12,364 bases of DNA from Collinsella sp. (GCA_019414645.1 DXLP01000030.1:11668-24031), one strand, 5' to 3'; shown: positions 1 to 6,055, numbered from the stretch's first letter. Numbers and translations are program-made. Notes: generated by a model from the letters alone, not told the origin.

Positions 1-123
1 AAGACCTTTGGCACGGGTACCGTGATCTCGGTCGCCGGAGACATGATCGAGGTCCAGTTCGAAAAGACCGGCCAGACCAAAAAGCTGATGAAGGGCTTTG
101 CGCCGATCGTCAAGCTGTCGTAA
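1..123 (+). CDS. pcrA: ATP-dependent DNA helicase PcrA/UvrD, C-terminal fragment
   Basis: Only the last 40 codons are in the window; the gene enters from the left edge and ends at a TAA at 121-123. The visible residues contain FGTGTVISV near the start, a VQFEKTG strand and the ending KGFAPIVKL. This is the layout of the small C-terminal Tudor-like domain of PcrA/UvrD superfamily 1 helicases (FGxGxV, VxF, then a lysine-rich FAPxxKL end). In that family the domain contacts RNA polymerase and helps the helicase act in transcription-coupled and nucleotide-excision repair. None of the helicase motifs can be checked because they lie outside the window, so PcrA, UvrD or another close superfamily 1 helicase cannot be told apart with certainty. 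A long hairpin element starts 7 nt after the stop. Confidence 0.8.
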   Translation, partial: KTFGTGTVISVAGDMIEVQFEKTGQTKKLMKGFAPIVKLS

Positions 124-130
124 TCCCGGC

Positions 131-260
131 GGACCTGGGCGGGCGTATGGGGCAACATCGCCTACTCGGGCAGTCCTGCGCAAGACGGAGGCCACATTAA
201 GTGGCCTCCTTTGCGTGCGGAACTCGCGATCGATGTTGCCCCATACGCCCGCCCAGGTCC
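131..260 (+). repeat. Hairpin element E1 (copy 1 of a two-copy family), 3' of pcrA
   Basis: A perfect 30-bp inverted repeat (131-160 with 231-260) encloses 70 nt. Inside is a second perfect hairpin, 9 bp with loop ATTAA (187-195 with 201-209). The core at about 160-233 is clearly homologous to the core of E2 on the other strand at 2388-2460. Shared blocks are CCTRCTCGGRCAGTCCTGC on the left and GTGCGGAACTCGCGATCGA on the right. The outer arms are not the same sequence in the two copies, apart from a shared G-rich trend in the left arm. No U-tract follows the stem, so it is not by itself a standard terminator; a separate terminator follows at 277. It lies in sense orientation in the 3' untranslated region of pcrA. 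Function unknown; see findings. Confidence 0.85.
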
Positions 261-276
261 TTAGGTAACGGTGCTT

Positions 277-305
277 GCGAACGTCGCTCTGCTCGTTCGC
301 TTTTT
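277..305 (+). terminator. Intrinsic terminator after pcrA
   Basis: A 7-bp stem GCGAACG/CGTTCGC (277-283 with 294-300) with a 10-nt loop is followed directly by TTTTT at 301-305. It is on the pcrA strand and downstream of element E1, so it probably ends the pcrA transcript with E1 retained in the 3' end. Confidence 0.65.
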
Positions 306-344
306 GGTCTGGAGAGCCGGGTGGGCTGAATACTTAGACATGGC

Positions 345-390
345 AAGGGGCTCCCCCGTTAAAGAACGGGGGAGCCCCTTGTTGCGTTTT
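345..390 (+). terminator. GC-rich terminator hairpin, copy A of a direct repeat
   Basis: A perfect 16-bp stem (345-360 with 365-380) with an AAAG loop is followed by GTTGCGTTTT. It closely resembles the hairpin at 2293-2336 in both sequence and tail (GGGGGAGCCCCTTGTTGC then a T-run), so the AbiE module is bracketed by two copies in the same orientation. It may be a second terminator for pcrA or for a transcript lost when the module arrived. The rest of the 124-489 gap holds E1, the terminator at 277 and the abiE promoter. Confidence 0.6.
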
Positions 391-414
391 GAATGGTGCG
401 CTTGGCTTTGATGA

Positions 415-442
415 TTGATGATTTTATACGATTCAGTATAAT
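415..442 (+). promoter_or_regulatory. abiE promoter with overlapping dyad (candidate autoregulatory operator)
   Basis: A perfect TATAAT -10 box lies at 437-442, with TTGATG at 415-420 as -35 and a 16-nt spacer. An inverted repeat TTATAC/GTATAA (424-429 and 436-441, 6-nt gap) overlaps the -10 box. AbiEi antitoxins are known to repress their own promoter by binding inverted repeats, so this dyad is a reasonable operator candidate. The -10 match is strong; the operator role is inference. Confidence 0.6.
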
Positions 443-489
443 TTCAGATAGACGCTAAAATGTAACCGAAATGAAAACGGTGATTGTAC

Positions 490-1512
490 ATGCTGATAAA
501 CTGCCTCCCAAAAAGACTCTTCTCTTTAGAGCTCGCTATCGACCCGGAGCCAGTTGAGATGCAGATTCCTCGCATGTATCTTGAGCGGTATTCGCTTCGC
601 TTGGCACGGCTCGGCATGTCTAAACAGGGCCGTTTTATTGTTGCGGAACCAAAGGAACCGCCCAGTGTCATTTCGGCGCGAAATCTCGTCAGTGCGGTGC
701 GCAAGTTAGATGTTCACCCGGTGGTAATTTGCTGGGATGCTATGGATTTAGGTTTTATGCGCGCGCTTTCTTCGGAGGGAATCGCATATATCCGAGATGA
801 GCGAAATGCGTTCCTGCCGTTTATCGGAGCCGTTATTTCCGATGAGGTGCTGGGTGCTTCTCCCGCTGCTCCGCTTTCGCCCCAATCTCAACGAATCGTC
901 CTAAATCTCATTGCGGGACGATGGGTTGACTGCTCCGCCGGCGACCTAGCGCGTCTGTGTGGCAAAAGCGCGGCAAGCGTCAGCGGCTATCTTTCGGAAA
1001 TCGCCGCTATAGCTCCTGGGTTGATTATGCGGGACGGCAAAAAGCGTATATTGTGCGACGCCGGGCTGTCGACCGAGACGTTGCTAGATGGGTTTGAGGA
1101 CTATCTTCGCACGCCAGTTTTAGAGCGAATCCGGCTCAAGAAGGTTATCGAGAGAACAGAGCTACGTGCCGTTGATGCGCTGCTTTCCGGTGTGTCTGCC
1201 CTTAGCTATATGTCCGACCTTGCCCATGAAGACTCTGCTCCAACCATTGCTCTCGAAAAATATCAGCTAGAGGCCTTGAAAGAGCATATGGGCGACAGAT
1301 GGCTGGAGGCTCAGTGGTACGAACCGGCGGCAGTTGTGATTGAGGTCTGGTCGTATCCCGTGGACGCGCCGTCCGATATTAGTTTTGACGCGACGGGTTT
1401 GCAGTGTGTCGACCCGTTTTCCTTATACGTTGCTTGCGCAAAAGCAGATTACAAAGAAGATCGTCTGCTCGACGCGGTCGAACAGCTCAGGAGGACGATA
1501 TGTCAAAAGTGA
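490..1512 (+). CDS. AbiEi-like winged-helix antitoxin/regulator of an AbiE toxin-antitoxin pair
   Basis: A protein of about 340 residues. It has an N-terminal domain around ERYSLRLARLG and FIVAEPKEPPS, a central block VVICWDAMD...FLPFIGAVISDE, a helix-turn-helix region at about residues 130-190 (LSPQSQRIVLNLI then LARLCGKSAASVSGYLSEI), and a C-terminal region with LSGVSALSYMSDLA and CVDPFSLYVA. I recognise this layout from a family of MarR/AbiEi-like regulators encoded directly before AbiEii nucleotidyltransferases; its role there is antitoxin and autorepressor. The stop overlaps the start of the next gene by 13 nt, so the two are translationally coupled. The start is uncertain: ATG at 490 is chosen over TTG at 484. 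The ribosome site is weak (CGGTGA), and ATG at 559 is another possibility. Codon use is visibly more AT-rich than in the sugar genes downstream, which suggests horizontal transfer. Confidence 0.75.
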   Translation: MLINCLPKRLFSLELAIDPEPVEMQIPRMYLERYSLRLARLGMSKQGRFIVAEPKEPPSVISARNLVSAVRKLDVHPVVICWDAMDLGFMRALSSEGIAYIRDERNAFLPFIGAVISDEVLGASPAAPLSPQSQRIVLNLIAGRWVDCSAGDLARLCGKSAASVSGYLSEIAAIAPGLIMRDGKKRILCDAGLSTETLLDGFEDYLRTPVLERIRLKKVIERTELRAVDALLSGVSALSYMSDLAHEDSAPTIALEKYQLEALKEHMGDRWLEAQWYEPAAVVIEVWSYPVDAPSDISFDATGLQCVDPFSLYVACAKADYKEDRLLDAVEQLRRTICQK

Positions 1513-2267
1513 GGGGAATAGAGCGATTTGCCGATGCCATGAGCGGCTGTAAAGGCGGTTACGTCCTTATTGGTGGAGGGGCCTGCAGCGTTCTATTTGA
1601 CAATGAGGGCGATTCGTTTAGAGCTACTGAAGACTTGGATATCGTCGTAATTGTTGATGGGGAAGGCGTTGAATTCGCCACTGCATTGTGGGCATTTATC
1701 AAAGCTGTCGGATATGAGACTGGGAAGGTCGGCGATGGAAAGTGCACTTACTATCGGTTCTGTTTGCCCGAAGGATCAAGGCAAGTCCTAGACTATCCCG
1801 GCCAAATTGAGCTATTCGCCCGACATCCTGATTTTGTGCTCGAAGATGAAACGAGCGAAGTGGCACCTCTTTCCTTTGACGGGGCCGTATCAAGTCTTTC
1901 GGCAATTATTCTCGACGATGGCTACTACGAATTTATTCGCGACAACGCAACGAACGTAGAGGGCATTACGTTGCTCGATGCGCTCCATATCATTCCCCTC
2001 AAGATGCGTGCACACATTGATATCAATAGGAGCTATGAAGAAGGGCGCCATTGCAACGATAAAGATCGACGAAAGCATCGCTCGGATATTGTTCGACTTG
2101 CGGGTTTGTTGCCGCCTTCGGCTCGCTTGGAGCTAATAGAGCAAATGAGGGCTGACGCCGGAGACTTCTTTGCGGACTTTTCTTCTTATGTAAATCGGCA
2201 GACCGATCGTAAAGAGAGAGCGCGTCTTCAGGACACATTATCGTTTCTCGAAAAGGTCTACCTATAG
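1500..2267 (+). CDS. AbiEii/AbiGii-family nucleotidyltransferase toxin
   Basis: A protein of 255 residues starting at ATG 1500, placed by a strong AGGAGG at 1489-1494 inside the end of the upstream gene. Nucleotidyltransferase signatures are intact: GGG at 25-27 (LIGGGACSVLF), the two-aspartate motif in RATEDLDIVV (D45, D47), a third acidic residue in QIELF (E104), and a conserved lysine in IPLKMRAH (K168) followed by KHRSDIVRL at 192-200. This set matches the AbiEii group of DNA polymerase beta-like transferases, the toxin half of type IV toxin-antitoxin and abortive-infection systems. In studied members the toxin modifies a cellular target with nucleotides and stops growth. Because the catalytic residues are present, the toxin is probably active and held in check by the upstream protein. 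Base composition is low for the window (one sampled 60-nt stretch, 1621-1680, is 47% GC against 65% at 9781-9840). Confidence 0.82.
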   Translation: MSKVRGIERFADAMSGCKGGYVLIGGGACSVLFDNEGDSFRATEDLDIVVIVDGEGVEFATALWAFIKAVGYETGKVGDGKCTYYRFCLPEGSRQVLDYPGQIELFARHPDFVLEDETSEVAPLSFDGAVSSLSAIILDDGYYEFIRDNATNVEGITLLDALHIIPLKMRAHIDINRSYEEGRHCNDKDRRKHRSDIVRLAGLLPPSARLELIEQMRADAGDFFADFSSYVNRQTDRKERARLQDTLSFLEKVYL

Positions 2268-2292
2268 GCACCTTGATTCGTTATGTATGGTG

Positions 2293-2336
2293 AGGGGCTC
2301 TCCCGTTTGATGAGCGGGGGAGCCCCTTGTTGCTTT
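2293..2336 (+). terminator. Terminator of the abiE operon, copy B of the direct repeat
   Basis: A 13-bp stem (2293-2305 with 2315-2327), including one T-G wobble that pairs only when read on the plus strand, is followed by TGTTGCTTTTT. It begins 25 nt after the toxin stop codon. The hairpin and its tail closely match the one at 345-390. Read on the minus strand it lacks a U-tract, so it is not a clear terminator for manA. Confidence 0.75.
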
Positions 2337-2359
2337 TTGATTGTCGTAACTAGCCAGAG

Positions 2360-2490
2360 GCTCGCCGGGACGGGACGCGGGGTTTGGTCGATCGCGAGTT
2401 CCGCACGAGCCGGAGAGCACTTAATGTGCTCTCCGTGCGAGCAGGACTGTCCGAGCAGGCAACCAAACCCCGCGCCCCGTCCCGGCGAGC
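2360..2490 (-). repeat. Hairpin element E2 (copy 2), 3' of manA
   Basis: Second member of the family described at 131-260, on the minus strand. The outer stem is 31 bp (2460-2490 with 2360-2390). Its only two imperfections are G-U wobbles when read on the minus strand; on the plus strand they would be A-C mismatches, which supports an RNA made from the manA strand. The inner hairpin (2412-2420 with 2426-2434, plus-strand coordinates) keeps the ATTAA loop in the sense orientation. Two of its base pairs differ from E1, and both are compensated. It starts 17 nt after the manA stop codon. Total length is 131 bp against 130 bp for E1. Confidence 0.85.
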
Positions 2491-2507
2491 GCTTGGGGAC
2501 CGGTGGC

Positions 2508-3440
2508 CTACAGGTGGCTGATGATCAGTTCCATCTTGCCTTCGAGGTCGATGGAGCTGACGGTGCTCGGGGCCAGCAGGTGGCTTCCCTTGTGGACGGG
2601 GTCGCCGCAGACGGTGCCTTCGCCGTCGATGACCGACAGGCACATGAAGGGCCAGCGCTGGTCGAGGGTCTTGCTGCCGTTGACGCGCACGCGATCGACG
2701 GTGTAGCAGGGGTTGGACTCGAGCTCGGTCACGCCGTCCACCTCGGGCGCGGTCACCGTGCCGTCGGTCGGAGCCTGGGCATCAAAGTCGATGCAGTCGA
2801 GGCTCTGCTCAATGTGCAGCGGGCGCAGGTTGCCGTCAGTGCCGGGACGGTCGTAGTCGTACAGACGATACGTCACGTCGCTCGACTGCTGCGTCTCCAA
2901 AATGAGCGTGCCGGTCTTGATGGCGTGCACGGTACCGGAATCAATCTGGAAAAAGTCGCCCTTGTGAATCGGCAACACGTTGAGCATGTCGTCCCAACGT
3001 CCTTCCTCGATCATTTGTGCGGCCTCGGCGCGGTCCTTGGCACGCTGGCCGACGATGATCGTGGCGTCGGGCTCGCAGTCCAGCACATACCAACACTCGG
3101 TTTTGCCCAGGCTGCCGTTCTCGTGCTCGGCAGCGTACTCGTCGTTGGGATGAATCTGGATCGAAAGGTCGTCCTTGGCGTCCAGAATCTTAATGAGCAG
3201 CGGGAACTCCTTGCCCTCGCAGTTGCCAAAGAGCTCGCGATGCTCGGCCCACAGCCACGACAGCGTGTGGCCGGCATACGGGCCCTCCGCAATCTGGCAG
3301 TCGCCGTTGGGGTGGGCCGAGATGGCCCAGCACTCACCGATGGGGCCATCGGGAATGTCGTAGCCAAATACGGTTTCGAGCTGGCGACCGCCCCAGATCT
3401 TCTCGTGGAAGATCGGCGTCAGTTTAATCAAATCGGACAT
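2508..3440 (-). CDS. manA: Mannose-6-phosphate isomerase, class I (short form)
   Basis: A cupin-type, zinc-dependent isomerase that interconverts mannose-6-phosphate and fructose-6-phosphate in the cytosol. The protein is 310 residues, the usual length of the short Bacillus-type enzymes. Metal-site and active-site motifs are visible: SIQIHPNDEYA (Q95, H97), GKTECWYVL (E115), DSGTVHAI (H172) and YRLYDYDR (R192). An in-frame ATG at 3446 lies only 1 nt from the GAGG site, whereas ATG at 3440 lies 7 nt away, so 3440 is chosen. The gene follows the GntR regulator on the same strand with a 73-nt gap and no clear terminator, so the two may be cotranscribed. Next to a PTS, a GH1 enzyme and a ROK kinase, it resembles gmuF of the B. 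subtilis glucomannan operon and suggests that a mannose-containing sugar is used. Element E2 follows its stop. Confidence 0.93.
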   Translation of the reverse strand: MSDLIKLTPIFHEKIWGGRQLETVFGYDIPDGPIGECWAISAHPNGDCQIAEGPYAGHTLSWLWAEHRELFGNCEGKEFPLLIKILDAKDDLSIQIHPNDEYAAEHENGSLGKTECWYVLDCEPDATIIVGQRAKDRAEAAQMIEEGRWDDMLNVLPIHKGDFFQIDSGTVHAIKTGTLILETQQSSDVTYRLYDYDRPGTDGNLRPLHIEQSLDCIDFDAQAPTDGTVTAPEVDGVTELESNPCYTVDRVRVNGSKTLDQRWPFMCLSVIDGEGTVCGDPVHKGSHLLAPSTVSSIDLEGKMELIISHL

Positions 3441-3461
3441 ATTCATACCTCATTGTGTTGC

Positions 3462-3499
3462 GCGGGCGCTGCGTAAAACTGTTCAAAACGAGCGCCCGC
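3462..3499 (-). other. Intercistronic hairpin between gntR and manA
   Basis: A perfect 9-bp inverted repeat, GCGGGCGCT with AGCGCCCGC (3462-3470 and 3491-3499), has a 20-nt loop. No T-run follows on the minus strand, so it is unlikely to terminate transcription. It could stabilise an mRNA end or adjust manA expression relative to the regulator. Confidence 0.45.
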
Positions 3500-3513
3500 A
3501 TGACTGCAAAAAC

Positions 3514-4233
3514 CTATGCCAACGTTACGTTGTGCAACTCAAAGCGGTCGCCAACGTTGCGCGAGACCGAATACTCAAAGGCGGCGCCGCTGTCCAAAAA
3601 GCCAATCTGCTTGAGCTCGAGCAGGGGAGAGCCAGGTTTGGTGTCCAGGCGCTCAGCCTCTTCCTCAGTTGCCGCGACAGCGCGAATGGTGCGATGGAAG
3701 CTCGAAATCTTCAGCCCGCATTGCTCGCGGATAAAGCCGTAGACCGATCCGTACAGGTCCTTCTTTTTAAGGCCCGGAATCAGCTCGAGCGGCATGTAGG
3801 TGTACTCGATAACGATGGGCTTCTCATCGGCCTGACGCACGCGCACGATGTGATAGGCAAAGTCATCCTCGGCAATTCCCAGCTGGGCTGCGATGTCCGC
3901 TGGTGGATTAACAATCGAGAAATCGTAGACCACCGAGGTCACCTTCTCCCCGCGGTGCTCATACGAAAAACCCTGGGCACGGTCGTTTTTGCCCTGGAAA
4001 AACGCCTGGCCGGGAAGCCCCGCCGTGTCCTTAACGTAGGTACCCGATCCACGACGGCTGGTAATTAGACCTTCCTCGGTGATTTGCTCGATAGCTCGTT
4101 TGACGGTGATTTTGGAAACGCTATAGAGCTCACAGAACTCAACGACGGTGGGAAGCTTGTCGCCCGGTTTAAGAGCGCCATCCTCGATACTTCGACGAAT
4201 ATCTGCAGCTATCGCCTCGTATTTGGGAATCAT
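3514..4233 (-). CDS. GntR-family (HutC/UTRA) transcriptional regulator
   Basis: A protein of 239 residues. The N-terminal winged helix-turn-helix (about 1-70) shows PKYEAIAADIRRSIEDG, PGDKLPTVVEFCELYSVSK and EGLITSRRGSGTYV. The C-terminal effector domain (about 90-235) shows the UTRA pattern, ending in LLELKQIGFLDSG and FEYSVSRNVGDRFEL. Members with this layout sense a sugar phosphate and usually repress a neighbouring sugar operon. It is divergent from the GH1-PTS genes and upstream of manA, the position expected for a local regulator comparable to GmuR. ATG at 4233 is preceded by AAAGGAGG at the right distance. The in-frame ATG at 4248 lies upstream of that site and is not preferred. The exact effector cannot be read from the sequence; phosphorylated disaccharide or hexose phosphate is inference. 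Confidence 0.9.
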   Translation of the reverse strand: MIPKYEAIAADIRRSIEDGALKPGDKLPTVVEFCELYSVSKITVKRAIEQITEEGLITSRRGSGTYVKDTAGLPGQAFFQGKNDRAQGFSYEHRGEKVTSVVYDFSIVNPPADIAAQLGIAEDDFAYHIVRVRQADEKPIVIEYTYMPLELIPGLKKKDLYGSVYGFIREQCGLKISSFHRTIRAVAATEEEAERLDTKPGSPLLELKQIGFLDSGAAFEYSVSRNVGDRFELHNVTLA

Positions 4234-4268
4234 GGAACCTCCTTTCATATTTGCGTCGATATTTAGAA

Positions 4269-4310
4269 AGTATACCTACTTAAAAAGCATCCATATGGCT
4301 TTCATGAAAG
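4269..4310. promoter_or_regulatory. Candidate operator cluster in the divergent gntR/GH1 region
   Basis: Three short dyads are packed together: GTATAC at 4270-4275, CCATATGG at 4291-4298 and the perfect 12-bp CTTTCATGAAAG at 4299-4310. The first overlaps a possible gntR -10 (TATACT on the minus strand, 4269-4274), for which I see no good -35. GntR/UTRA proteins bind short palindromes, so one of these is a plausible site for the adjacent regulator. Which one cannot be decided from a single locus. Confidence 0.4.
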
Positions 4311-4340
4311 AAGTTCGATAAAGAAAAATGAAAAAGACGC

Positions 4341-4368
4341 TTTACATAGATAATAAGAGCGCTATAGT
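4341..4368 (+). promoter_or_regulatory. Probable promoter of the GH1-PTS operon
   Basis: TTTACA at 4341-4346 and TATAGT at 4363-4368 each match the housekeeping consensus at five of six positions, with a 16-nt spacer. Transcription from here would give a leader of about 160 nt that contains the hairpin at 4411-4500. The dyads at 4270-4310 lie just upstream. Confidence 0.5.
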
Positions 4369-4410
4369 TACAAACAACAAGCGAGACGCATTGGCGTTTC
4401 CTTGTACTGT

Positions 4411-4500
4411 TTGGGGACGGTTTTGTTTTGGCGGGTTGGATATCGGTATGGCCGGTGCGCGCCCGCGCCGGATAACCTGCCAAAGCAAACCCGTCTCCAA
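4411..4500 (+). repeat. REP-like long hairpin in the leader of the GH1 gene
   Basis: Arms 4411-4437 and 4474-4500 form a 27-bp stem. Three of its four imperfections are G-U wobbles on the plus strand, which favours a plus-strand RNA. A second, 8-bp GC-rich hairpin (4452-4459 with 4464-4471) sits in the loop. The right arm matches the sequence at 8354-8378 at 21 of 25 positions, so this is a repeated element rather than a one-off leader. It ends 34 nt before the GH1 start. The GGGGACGG/CCGTCTCC arms recall REP sequences mobilised by Y1-type (RAYT) transposases; no such transposase is in the window. Confidence 0.6.
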
Positions 4501-4534
4501 CCGGAAGCTCTAGAACACGAAAGCGAGGACTTTG

Positions 4535-5935
4535 ATGGCACAGTATCAGCTGCCCAACGACTTCTTCTTTGGCGCTGCTATGTCCGGCCCGCAGACTGAG
4601 GGTCAGTGGAACCAGGGCGGCAAGCTCGAGAACCTGTGGGACACCTGGTCCATCCAGGATCTGGGTTCGTTCTACAACCGCGTTGGCTCTTACGCCGGCA
4701 ATGACTTTATGGCCAAGTACCAGGAAGACCTTCGCATTTTGAAGGACTTGGGTCTGGATACCTATCGCACTTCCATCCAGTGGAGCCGTCTGCTCGATGC
4801 CGACGGCAACCTCAACGAGGAAGGTGCCGCGTGGTATCACGAGTTGTTCCGCGCCTCTCGCGAAGCCGGCTTGGAGCCGTTTGTCAACTTGTACCACTTT
4901 GACATGCCCACCTACCTCTTTAACCGTGGCGGCTGGGAGAGCCGTGAGGTTGTCGAGGCTTACGCACATTACGCCGACGTCGCCTTCCACGAGTTTGGCC
5001 AGGAGATTAAGTACTGGTTCACCTTTAACGAGCCCATCGTCGAGCCCGAGCAGCGCTATCAGGAGGGCGTGTGGTTCCCGCAGCTCCACGACTTCAACCG
5101 CGCCCGCACCGTGCAGTATCACATCTCGCTGGCGCACGCGCTGGCCGTGGCCAACTATCGTCGCGCCTATGACGAGGGCGCTATTCGCGCCGATGCCAAG
5201 ATCGGCATGATCAACTGCTTTACCCCGGTCTACACCAAGGAGAACCCCAGCGAGGCGGACCTCGAGGCCGTGCGTATGACCAGCGGCATCAACAACCGCT
5301 GGTGGCTCGACCTCATTACCAAGGGCGAGCTTCCCGCCGACGTGCTCGACAGCCTGGCCGAGGGCGGCGTTAAGCTTCCGTTCCGTGCCGGCGACCAAGA
5401 GATTCTTAAGCAGGGTGTTGTCGACTGGCTCGGTTGCAACTACTACCACCCCACGCGCGTTCAGGCGCCGGCGAGCAAGATCGACCAGTACGGTCTGCCG
5501 CACTTTGCCGACGAGTACGTGTGGCCCGACGCCGTTATGAACGAGAGCCGCGGCTGGGAGATCTACCCGCAGGGCCTCTACGACTTTGGCATGGACTGCG
5601 CTAAGAACTACCCCGATCTTGAGTGGTTCGTTTCCGAGAACGGCATCGGCATCATGGACGAATACAAGAACCGAGACGCCGAAGGAACCATCCAGGATGA
5701 CTACCGCGTCGACTTTGTACGCCAGCACCTGGAGTGGGTTGCCAAGGCAATTGCCGAGGGCGCCAAGTGCCGTGGATACCATTATTGGGCCGTCATCGAT
5801 AACTGGTCTTGGGCGAATGCCTTTAAGAACCGTTACGGTTTTGTCGAGGTCGACCTTATGGACGGCTACAAGCGCCGCCTTAAGAAGTCGGCAGCTTGGC
5901 TCAAGCAGGTCGCCACGACTCACGTGGTTGATTAG
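4535..5935 (+). CDS. GH1 6-phospho-beta-glycosidase (6-phospho-beta-glucosidase type)
   Basis: A cytosolic enzyme that hydrolyses PTS-imported, 6-phosphorylated beta-disaccharides to a hexose-6-phosphate and a free sugar. The 466 residues are a full GH1 barrel. It starts with the FFFGAAMSGPQTEG motif and carries TFNEP with acid/base E166, CNYYHPTRV at 301-309 and SENGIG with nucleophile E369. Near the end, DNWSWANAFKNRYGFVEVD supplies S425, K431 and Y434, which correspond to the phosphate-binding Ser-Lys-Tyr set of phospho-glycosidases. Non-phospho beta-glucosidases usually have Glu at the serine position. ATG at 4535 lies 5 nt after GAGGA and is preferred to TTG at 4532. It is the first gene of an operon with the PTS. 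The neighbouring manA and ROK kinase suggest a gmuD-like role, so a 6-phospho-beta-mannoside or mixed Glc/Man substrate is possible. The specificity call is inference. Confidence 0.93.
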   Translation: MAQYQLPNDFFFGAAMSGPQTEGQWNQGGKLENLWDTWSIQDLGSFYNRVGSYAGNDFMAKYQEDLRILKDLGLDTYRTSIQWSRLLDADGNLNEEGAAWYHELFRASREAGLEPFVNLYHFDMPTYLFNRGGWESREVVEAYAHYADVAFHEFGQEIKYWFTFNEPIVEPEQRYQEGVWFPQLHDFNRARTVQYHISLAHALAVANYRRAYDEGAIRADAKIGMINCFTPVYTKENPSEADLEAVRMTSGINNRWWLDLITKGELPADVLDSLAEGGVKLPFRAGDQEILKQGVVDWLGCNYYHPTRVQAPASKIDQYGLPHFADEYVWPDAVMNESRGWEIYPQGLYDFGMDCAKNYPDLEWFVSENGIGIMDEYKNRDAEGTIQDDYRVDFVRQHLEWVAKAIAEGAKCRGYHYWAVIDNWSWANAFKNRYGFVEVDLMDGYKRRLKKSAAWLKQVATTHVVD

Positions 5936-6055
5936 CGAACGGGCGAACGCCCAGACCGCGCGCCGCTGCGCGCAACACATGGCACATCTGGTGGCAGAGG
6001 GCGACAGACCACCGTGCGCATAGGAAAAGGCCGGATTTGAAAGTTAGGAGCAATC
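5936..6055 (+). other. GH1-EIIC intercistronic spacer with small hairpins
   Basis: A 120-nt gap containing several short GC-rich dyads: GGGCG/CGCCC at 5941-5952, GCGCG/CGCGC at 5958-5973 and GGTGG/CCACC at 5990-6013. None is followed by a T-run, so read-through into the PTS genes is expected. The EIIC ribosome site AGGAG is at 6046-6050. I see no promoter I would defend here. Confidence 0.4.

Noticed and set aside
131..260. Element E1/E2 as a retron msr-msd RNA
   Set aside because: The nested inverted repeats resemble that layout, but no reverse transcriptase is nearby at either copy, and both copies lie after ordinary housekeeping or metabolic genes.
2360..2490. Element E1/E2 as a simple intrinsic terminator
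   Set aside because: Neither long stem is followed by a U-tract, and the pcrA copy is followed by its own terminator.
131..2490. E1 and E2 as the two ends of a composite transposon around the AbiE genes
   Set aside because: They are inverted relative to each other and flank the module, but their outermost arms differ in sequence, there is no transposase, and each sits in register behind a stop codon. The arrangement is better explained by a 3'-UTR family, though copies in other genomes would settle it.
2283..3476. A 397-codon open frame on the plus strand opposite manA
   Set aside because: It spans a terminator, element E2 and the whole of manA in antisense, with no recognisable motif or plausible ribosome site.
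4280..5980. A 566-codon open frame on the minus strand opposite the GH1 gene
   Set aside because: It is antisense to a clear GH1 enzyme, crosses the divergent promoter region and shows no domain signature.
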